Virus record (IMG/VR): IMGVR_UViG_3300042887_005053
Coordinates: 1 to 64,000 of that record
DNA: 64,000 nt
Reading direction: 5' to 3' (one strand)
Source of the DNA: a virus
Position numbers and translations under genes: made by a program. This document shows, piece after piece, positions 58,201 through 64,000 of this stretch (positions are counted from its first letter, which is position 1; every line of letters starts with the position of its first letter). The notes under the pieces were generated by a model. It saw nothing but the letters and a program-made list of their open reading frames with translations. It was not told the origin of the DNA and did no database searches.

Positions 58201-58850
58201 TATTTACTTAATAATTTTATCAAGTCTTCAGTAATGATGGAAATCATTTTTCTTCCATCTACTTCAACTAAAGGTATATCTTTCACCCAAGAATACTTAT
58301 CATTACCATCGATTGAAATTCCTTCAATCATTTTTACGATTTTTTCATTGTCTGAGTATTTTGAACAGTAATATTCTTTTAAATCTGTAACAAATTTAAC
58401 TAAGTCAACGCCCTTTTTATAGTTATACTTAACCATTTGAAGTTCGTTGTCTTGTCTTTCAACCATGATGTACCAAATTGATGACTTAGAAACTTTTACA
58501 TTTTCTAAGAAGTTAAACCCTTTAGATGCTTTGACTCCTTTTGGTAGTTTTGCAACTTTACCATAGAATTTAACATCTTCATTTTTAGCTTTATCTGATG
58601 ATTCGTCTTCTTCAGAATCAACTGTTTGGCCACTTGGCATCATGTAATTAGTTGACATAAACTGTTCACCTTTTGACTTCTTATAAGGAAGATTTGGAAC
58701 AGCAGGTCTATCACCTTCAGTTTCAGGTAATGCCGAAGAGTGTGGATCTTCTTGAACTTCTTGTTTTTTAGATCCAGATAATTCAGAGAATTTTTTAAAA
58801 GATGAAATCTTAGTTGATTCTTTTCCTGTTTCTTCGTTCTTTTTAATCAT
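58200..58850 (-). CDS. Unknown protein with embedded targeting-like motif
   Basis: 216 residues. After a polar lead of about 13 residues it reads KISSFKKFSELSGSK, related to the recurrent peptide with a site after Glu23. A Pro/Ser/Glu-rich disordered part follows (to about residue 90), then a globular C-terminal part with YIMVERQDNELQMVKY and a helical end. A virion role is possible. Preceded by a TAATATATAAG motif. Confidence 0.55.
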   Translation of the reverse strand: MIKKNEETGKESTKISSFKKFSELSGSKKQEVQEDPHSSALPETEGDRPAVPNLPYKKSKGEQFMSTNYMMPSGQTVDSEEDESSDKAKNEDVKFYGKVAKLPKGVKASKGFNFLENVKVSKSSIWYIMVERQDNELQMVKYNYKKGVDLVKFVTDLKEYYCSKYSDNEKIVKMIEGISIDGNDKYSWVKDIPLVEVDGRKMISIITEDLIKLLSK

Positions 58851-58904
58851 TTACCTTTAATAGTTTTTGTTATTACTTATATATTAATAAAATTTAATGG
58901 TTTT

Positions 58905-59159
58905 TTAATTTTTATGTTTATAATAATATTTATCGACCGTGTAATTTTTGAAATTTTTGATAATATTTACATTATCGAATAAAATTGACACCGGTCTCTG
59001 TAATAGCTTGAGAAATGTATTCATTATATCATTATTATATAGGTAAGGAGTTGTAGTAGAATCTAATATTCTTTTTTCATAATCTATGAAATTCGTATCG
59101 TCATCATATCGATGTTTCATATAATGTAACTCTGGTAGGTCTTTTTCTTCGTAATACAT
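58905..59159 (-). CDS. Small unknown protein (baseplate region)
   Basis: 84 residues, Tyr/Asp-rich, with YEEKDLPELHYMKHRYDDDTN and a basic end. Starts 7 bases after the gp6-like stop on the same strand. Probably a small virion protein. Confidence 0.5.
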   Translation of the reverse strand: MYYEEKDLPELHYMKHRYDDDTNFIDYEKRILDSTTTPYLYNNDIMNTFLKLLQRPVSILFDNVNIIKNFKNYTVDKYYYKHKN

Positions 59160-59166
59160 ATTTCAA

Positions 59167-60885
59167 TTAGATTTGTTGTCTGTTACTTGGATCTATACTA
59201 CTCTTCTTAATTATATTAATTGATCTTAATCCTTTATCTTCGATGTTATCTGAATAATAAACAGTATTTCTATCATACCAACCACCTCTTACAATTGGGA
59301 TTTCACTTGGTTCAAATATAATATCACCTAAAACTGGATCTAAACCTAATTGAGCATTTGGATCATATGTTGAACTTGGTTTGTTGGTTTTTAAGGCTGC
59401 TTTAGAAGCAAACCTATTTCTTTTATTTTGTTCGTTGATCAATTGTTGTCTATGATAATCCTCATTCTTTTTTGATACAAAATTAATATCAACTGAGTGA
59501 ATCTCATAAATAGAAGCTATTTGTGCCACTAAATCACTTTTAGGTACTCTATCTAATCTAGTGAAATTTAGAAAATATTCAGAAACCTTATCGTAGATCT
59601 GAGCATTGACACTATCATCTTGTGCATCAGAATAGGTTATGATAAATACATTCATCACATAATATGATAATGTTGGTGAAGTGATCTGATATCTTTTAGT
59701 CAGTTGTATGTTTCCACCGGTTCTTAAATAAATATCTATCTTACTTTTTTCATAACTATCTAATTCGAAAGCTCTAATATCAATATCAAAATAATTAGCA
59801 TTTTGATTCTTGAAAAGTTTAATGTTCGGAGTTGCAACTATGTAAATAGTACCAAATCTTTCATAAGCATTAACATGAGAAAATACCCCTAATTTCTTAA
59901 TCTGATATGCATATTGTTGAGGTAAACCTAATACGAAATTATTACTTACAATTGGTAAAATATTCTTTGTAAAAGTAGTTGATTCTTTATCTGCACCAAA
60001 GTTTATATCTGTGTAAATTGAAACATCAAATAAATCTGCTATGTCAATCGTATTACCGAATCCATCAAGTGCAGGTTCAATAAATGTCCAATCATTTTGT
60101 GTTCTTCTGAATATAGAACCAGTTGATCCATCACTTACTAAGTAGTTCACTTCGATAACTGAACCAATTCTTGGTATCATACCAAAACCACCATTACCAA
60201 ATATTATATCTATACCACTATTGAAACCAGTTCTAACAACACAAGCTTTCTCATCTGGTAGAAGATCGTATATATGTCTTTTAGTTGACCAGTATTCCCC
60301 ATTTACTAATATTTCATAGTTAAAGTTTTCTACATCTTTGGTGTTTCCTCTGATTGTAACTTGATATGTTTGGTTTTCTTCTCCAGTGCCAGTAAAAAAT
60401 CTTTTTTCCCACTTACCCTGTATTATTGGTAAAAAGAATTGTGAGTTAGGCGTAATTTTGAATGTTGATTTCTCAGCTCCTAAATTTATTGAATACTCTA
60501 AACCATTTGTTTTATTTTTAATCGCTTGTCTATTTGTAAAACTCACTCTACTTCCTGGTACATCCTTAGCTATATCAGCTGATGTTTTGATACTTACCTT
60601 TAATGTTCCAGTAGCGCTAATATTTCGACCAGGTAAATGTCCTGCAAAAATTGCAGCATTTCTAATAATTCTAGAGTTGTTGGCATTTACATCAGATAAG
60701 TCAAATTGTCTAATACTATTCTTCATGTAGAGCATAGACAATTGATACAAATTCTCAAGAACTGACAAGATTTGACCATAAGGTGATGCATTAGAAAAAA
60801 GAATGTTCGCTTTGGAATATTCCTTTTTTAGAAAGTCATCGATTTCAGCTTTTACTTTATCAAAAGTAATCTCAGTTAAATTCAT
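59167..60885 (-). CDS. 6: Baseplate wedge protein, T4 gp6-like (baseplate J superfamily)
   Basis: 572 residues from ATG 60885 (MNLTEITFDKVKAEID); a longer frame to 60987 covers a promoter-like TTTAATATATAAAC region. The signature FGNGGFGMIPRIGSVIEVNYLVSDGSTG is the conserved core of T4 gp6/J proteins. Gp6 forms the wedge ring of contractile-tail baseplates, so this phage is a myovirus. The C-terminal part after about residue 500 is polar and may contact neighbours. Confidence 0.85.
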   Translation of the reverse strand: MNLTEITFDKVKAEIDDFLKKEYSKANILFSNASPYGQILSVLENLYQLSMLYMKNSIRQFDLSDVNANNSRIIRNAAIFAGHLPGRNISATGTLKVSIKTSADIAKDVPGSRVSFTNRQAIKNKTNGLEYSINLGAEKSTFKITPNSQFFLPIIQGKWEKRFFTGTGEENQTYQVTIRGNTKDVENFNYEILVNGEYWSTKRHIYDLLPDEKACVVRTGFNSGIDIIFGNGGFGMIPRIGSVIEVNYLVSDGSTGSIFRRTQNDWTFIEPALDGFGNTIDIADLFDVSIYTDINFGADKESTTFTKNILPIVSNNFVLGLPQQYAYQIKKLGVFSHVNAYERFGTIYIVATPNIKLFKNQNANYFDIDIRAFELDSYEKSKIDIYLRTGGNIQLTKRYQITSPTLSYYVMNVFIITYSDAQDDSVNAQIYDKVSEYFLNFTRLDRVPKSDLVAQIASIYEIHSVDINFVSKKNEDYHRQQLINEQNKRNRFASKAALKTNKPSSTYDPNAQLGLDPVLGDIIFEPSEIPIVRGGWYDRNTVYYSDNIEDKGLRSINIIKKSSIDPSNRQQI

Positions 60886-60989
60886 GTAATTTGTTATCTT
60901 TGTTTGTTTATATATTAAATATTTAATTTCTTCAATTAAATAACATCTTGTTTTAATATATAAAGAACAATAAAATTTTATAATCAAAA

Positions 60990-61718
60990 ATGGATTTTTC
61001 AGAATTAATAAGTTTATTAAACCAATATGGATTCGGAGGAACAGTAGTTGGAGTAATTCTGATAGTTCTTTGGCTAATAGTTAAATCTAGTTGGTTTTCA
61101 AGTATAATAAGTAAAATCACTGAATATTTATTAGATGTTATTATTAAAAATAAATCTAATAGTCAATCTAAAGTTAAGTCAATAACTGAAGGTGATATTT
61201 TAAATCATGATATCTTTAATTATATTGACTTTTGGATGTACTCAAAGGTTCCAACTTTTCAATTTTCTACCGAATATCGAACTGTAATATTCAGAAGATA
61301 TCTGCAGATATTCTTGAAGAAACACAAAGAAAATCTAAAAATTTATGTTGATAAAAAAGATTTTGAAAAGATGGAAGATTCTGAACTTTGGACTAGTCTT
61401 TTATCACTTATCAATAATATTATTTATGATTATGAAAGAGAGATGGAACAATCTGGTATTCCAAAAGTAGTTATTGAAAAGATGAAAGTTAAAAACAATG
61501 ATACAATTTCACTTACAATAGATCTAATCGAAGGAGTTTGTAATTCACAATTCTATGAAAGTGAAGGAAATCTTTTGAAGATATATTCGATTTTAAATAT
61601 AATGCTTTCTATACTTGAAAATACTATTTCTAACTCTGATACAATTTGTAATTCAATAAATGGTCAACTAAAAGGTATGAAGTTCTATGATGGTGGTCAA
61701 GAATTTACAGAGCCTTAA
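60990..61718 (+). CDS. Membrane-anchored protein, one N-terminal TM helix
   Basis: 242 residues: TM helix at about residues 16-35 (GGTVVGVILIVLWLIV), then a mostly helical soluble domain. Its start is preceded by TTTAATATATAAAG. No domain recognised. Stop overlaps the convergent guanylate kinase gene by 4 bases. Confidence 0.6.
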   Translation: MDFSELISLLNQYGFGGTVVGVILIVLWLIVKSSWFSSIISKITEYLLDVIIKNKSNSQSKVKSITEGDILNHDIFNYIDFWMYSKVPTFQFSTEYRTVIFRRYLQIFLKKHKENLKIYVDKKDFEKMEDSELWTSLLSLINNIIYDYEREMEQSGIPKVVIEKMKVKNNDTISLTIDLIEGVCNSQFYESEGNLLKIYSILNIMLSILENTISNSDTICNSINGQLKGMKFYDGGQEFTEP

Positions 61719-62254
61719 TTTATCAAATCATAGACCCAATCAGCTTCGAATTCTGGATCTGTTATTTTCAAATCGTACTTATTGAAATTATGAAAGTCTA
61801 ACAAATCAGCTTGTAGTCTTCTATCTATTGAGTCGTTATTATCATTTCTTCTGTTTAGTCTACTTCTTCTTATTTCAATATCTATATCTAAATAGACAAC
61901 AAAACACTTCTTCAAATCATCTTCTGTTAGTTGATTTATTTCAAAAGGAGTCATAATAAATAGTTGATTATTGTCGAAATTCTCTTTTGTTATACCATAG
62001 TGCCAAATTTGATCTTTGATATTGAATGTTTGAAAAACTTTTATTAATCCTTCATTGTTTAATTGATCAAAATTTTGATTATCTATGAAGTTGTAGTCTA
62101 TCCCGTCATTTTCAAGTTGTCGTTTTGGACGAGTTGTAAATTTAGGAGAATATCTTAACTCTTTTTTAATTAAACCTCTTAGCAAAAAGTCTTTGCCTGA
62201 TCCAGACGGACCAACTAAAATTGTTTTTTCTTGTTTAGTATTAGGTGCTTTCAA
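61715..62254 (-). CDS. gmk: Guanylate kinase-like
   Basis: 179 residues. Walker A GPSGSGKDFL (residues about 15-24), then TTRPKRQLENDGIDYNFI, the GMP-binding Arg and Tyr segment of guanylate kinases, and SRLNRRNDN near the lid. It phosphorylates (d)GMP to (d)GDP. It lies 31 bases downstream of CarB on the same strand; both serve nucleotide supply. Confidence 0.85.
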   Translation of the reverse strand: MKAPNTKQEKTILVGPSGSGKDFLLRGLIKKELRYSPKFTTRPKRQLENDGIDYNFIDNQNFDQLNNEGLIKVFQTFNIKDQIWHYGITKENFDNNQLFIMTPFEINQLTEDDLKKCFVVYLDIDIEIRRSRLNRRNDNNDSIDRRLQADLLDFHNFNKYDLKITDPEFEADWVYDLIN

Positions 62255-62285
62255 CTTTTATTATAAATATAATTTTTATTAAAGT

Positions 62286-64000
62286 TTAATATTCGTTCTC
62301 AAAGATAATTCTTTCACCAGTTGATTTCATCTCTGGTCCTAATTCGATTTCAACTCCGAACTTATGTGTTGAGAATACTGGTTCTTTAAGTGCCCATCCT
62401 TTTAGTTTAGATTCTGGAAATATAAAATCCTTTAATTTCAAGTCTCCAAGAATTACCTGAGTCGCTATTTTAATATAAGGTATTTCATTTGCCTTCGAAA
62501 TAAATGGAACTGTTCGAGAAGAACGAGGGTTCGCCTCTATTACCCATAGATTATTTTCCTTTACAACAAATTGTATATTAATAAGACCTTTAATTCCTAA
62601 ACTAATACTAATCAGTTTAGACCATTCTTTAATTCTATTTAGTATTGTATTATCTAAGTTTTTGGTCGGAAGATAAGAGTATGAATCACCAGAATGAACT
62701 CCTGCTCTGTCAACATGTTCCATTATTCCAATAATATGTATATCATCTCCATCACAAATTAAATCAACTTCAGCTTCGATAGCATTTTCTATAAACTGAT
62801 CAATAATAATCGTATTATTAGGAAAAAATTCAATCAACTCTTCACATTGTGTGAGTAATTCTTCTTGTGTATTTATGATTTTCATTCTTTGTCCACCAAT
62901 TACATAAGACGGTCTTATCAAGACCGGAAATTCAAAGTTAATATTATTGATTTCCTCAATTTTATTTATGACATGATACTTAGGATAAAGTATGTTGTGT
63001 TTATCTAATATCGAATAGAACCTATCTCTATCTTCTGCCATATCAATACCTTCAAAAGAAGTTCCAAGTATATTAACACCTAACTTATCTAATTCACCTG
63101 CTAGTTTCAGTGCAGTCTGTCCACCTAATTGAACTACAACACCGTATGGTTTTTCAAGTCTAACTATGTCTAAAACATGTTCAAGCGTAACTGGCTCAAA
63201 GTATAACTTGTCTGGTAGATTAAAGTCAGTAGATACTGTTTCTGGATTATTGTTAATCATAATTGTTTCCCAACCTGATTCTTTAGCTGAAAGAACTCCA
63301 TGTACACATGCATAATCAAATTCAATACCTTGACCAATTCTGTTTGGTCCAGATCCTAAGAATATTACTTTCTTTTTATTGTTTGTAGAGTGACTTTCAT
63401 TTTGTGAAGTTAATGAAGAAATAGGTCTCTCAAAGGTTGAATAGTAGTAAGGCGTTTGTGCTTTGAATTCAGCTGAACAAGTGTCAATACTTTTATAAAT
63501 TCTGTTGATTTTCCAACTTTGTCTCATAGAATAAATATCCACTTCTGATACACCAGTTATTTTAGAAATTTGTTCATCACTAAATCCGTTTTGTTTAGCA
63601 ACAAGTAGTGACTCTTTATTAATTTTTCTTTTTAATTCAATTTCAATTTTACAAATAAGCTCAATTTGTTCTAACAACCACATATCTATACCAGTAACCT
63701 TTTGTATTGATTCAAGTGAAATACCTTTTTCAATTGCTGATTTTACTTGATAAATTCTCTTTGGTGTTGGGTTAGATAATTCTTCTAAGTTTTTAAAGTC
63801 TATCGAAATTAGTCCACATTTTGATTCTTCAAGACCTTGGATGGCTTTTTGAAGAGCTTCGGTGAGTGATCTACCAATAGCCATTGACTCACCAACACTT
63901 CTCATTTGAAGACCTAATGTTGAATTGGATTTAGGAAATTTCTCAAAATTCCACTTTGGTACTTTTACAACTACATAGTCTAAACTTGGTTCAAACATTG
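62286..64000 (-). CDS. carB: Carbamoyl-phosphate synthase large chain, 5' cut by window, no C-terminal allosteric domain
   Basis: The frame is open to the window edge (571 codons; the visible Met corresponds to about residue 290 of cellular CarB). Seen are FEPSLDYVVVKVPKWNFEKF, SVGESMAIGR, the middle helical domain, and the second ATP-grasp half (GSGPNRIGQGIEFDY, NNNPETVSTDF, VIEANPRSSRTVPFISK). It ends at LGPEMKSTGE plus a few residues, where the cellular enzyme continues about 130 residues into the MGS regulatory domain. It would make carbamoyl phosphate for pyrimidines without UMP feedback control. Confidence 0.9.
   Translation of the reverse strand, partial: MFEPSLDYVVVKVPKWNFEKFPKSNSTLGLQMRSVGESMAIGRSLTEALQKAIQGLEESKCGLISIDFKNLEELSNPTPKRIYQVKSAIEKGISLESIQKVTGIDMWLLEQIELICKIEIELKRKINKESLLVAKQNGFSDEQISKITGVSEVDIYSMRQSWKINRIYKSIDTCSAEFKAQTPYYYSTFERPISSLTSQNESHSTNNKKKVIFLGSGPNRIGQGIEFDYACVHGVLSAKESGWETIMINNNPETVSTDFNLPDKLYFEPVTLEHVLDIVRLEKPYGVVVQLGGQTALKLAGELDKLGVNILGTSFEGIDMAEDRDRFYSILDKHNILYPKYHVINKIEEINNINFEFPVLIRPSYVIGGQRMKIINTQEELLTQCEELIEFFPNNTIIIDQFIENAIEAEVDLICDGDDIHIIGIMEHVDRAGVHSGDSYSYLPTKNLDNTILNRIKEWSKLISISLGIKGLINIQFVVKENNLWVIEANPRSSRTVPFISKANEIPYIKIATQVILGDLKLKDFIFPESKLKGWALKEPVFSTHKFGVEIELGPEMKSTGERIIFENEY

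Noticed and set aside
60886-60987. N-terminal extension of the gp6-like gene to 60987
   Set aside because: It covers a promoter-like TTTAATATATAAAC region and gives a Tyr/Ile/Lys-rich sequence unlike the family; MNLTEITFDKV at 60885 fits.

Overview
The window looks like part of a large tailed phage genome (T4-like myovirus organisation) that infects a member of the Bacteroidota. The phage assignment rests on a T4 gp6-like baseplate wedge protein, a collagen-like tail adhesin, a T4-type RNA ligase 1, a T4-type RNase H/FEN nuclease, an undivided gp39-type plus gp52-type topoisomerase, many very small overlapping genes and a free-standing homing-type endonuclease. The host assignment rests on promoters of the Bacteroidota type (TTTG, 19-20 bases, TAnnTTTG), the lack of Shine-Dalgarno sequences, and host-like genes in the form usual for that phylum (bifunctional nuclease with UVR domain, IscA, YciA-like thioesterase, SiaB-family protein). 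The DNA is strongly AT-rich. No tRNA, rRNA, CRISPR array, terminase, portal or major capsid gene was seen. Both ends cut through genes.

Layout. 1-2.7 kb, minus: secreted protein (cut), PD-(D/E)xK-like protein beside a DNA methyltransferase, UV endonuclease. 2.8-9.7 kb: small unknown genes and a full-length DnaK behind an unusual promoter. 9.7-18.6 kb, minus: RNA ligase with an ADP-ribosyltransferase-like neighbour, thioesterase, dCMP deaminase, NusG, RNase H/FEN and unknowns. 18.6-31.9 kb: topoisomerase subunits (divergent), small SH3-like proteins, SiaB-like ATPase, rhomboid protease, coiled-coil proteins, VWA/metallopeptidase-like protein. 31.9-35.1 kb, minus: homing-type endonuclease, ribbon-helix-helix protein, glutamine-amidotransferase-like protein, ppGpp-hydrolase-like HD protein. 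35.2-47.5 kb, plus: CCA-adding enzyme, 2H phosphoesterase, IscA, MoxR-type ATPase, DUF458, BFN-UVR, Dam methylase, metalloprotease, a candidate structured RNA, RecB-like nuclease. 47.6-54.1 kb, minus: giant adhesin, a baseplate/tail-like protein and a probable internal head protein. 54.2-58.2 kb, plus: MazG-like enzyme, PRPP synthetase-like enzyme, glycosyltransferase, P-loop kinase. 58.2-64 kb: baseplate wedge, guanylate kinase and a CarB without its allosteric domain.

How it may work together. Nucleotide supply (CarB, PRPP synthetase, guanylate kinase, dCMP deaminase, MazG) feeds replication (topoisomerase, FEN). RNA ligase, CCA-adding enzyme, 2H phosphoesterase and an ART-like protein could repair or modify RNA. 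The most striking pattern is a short N-terminal peptide shared by about eleven otherwise unrelated proteins. It resembles the T4 internal-protein capsid-targeting sequence and is followed by a possible prohead-protease site (hydrophobic-x-Glu). If the reading is right, these proteins, including the RNA ligase and CCA enzyme, are packaged in the head and injected with the DNA. A second pattern is promoter placement: TAnnTTTG or TATATA lies 4-5 bases before many start codons, which predicts leaderless mRNAs.
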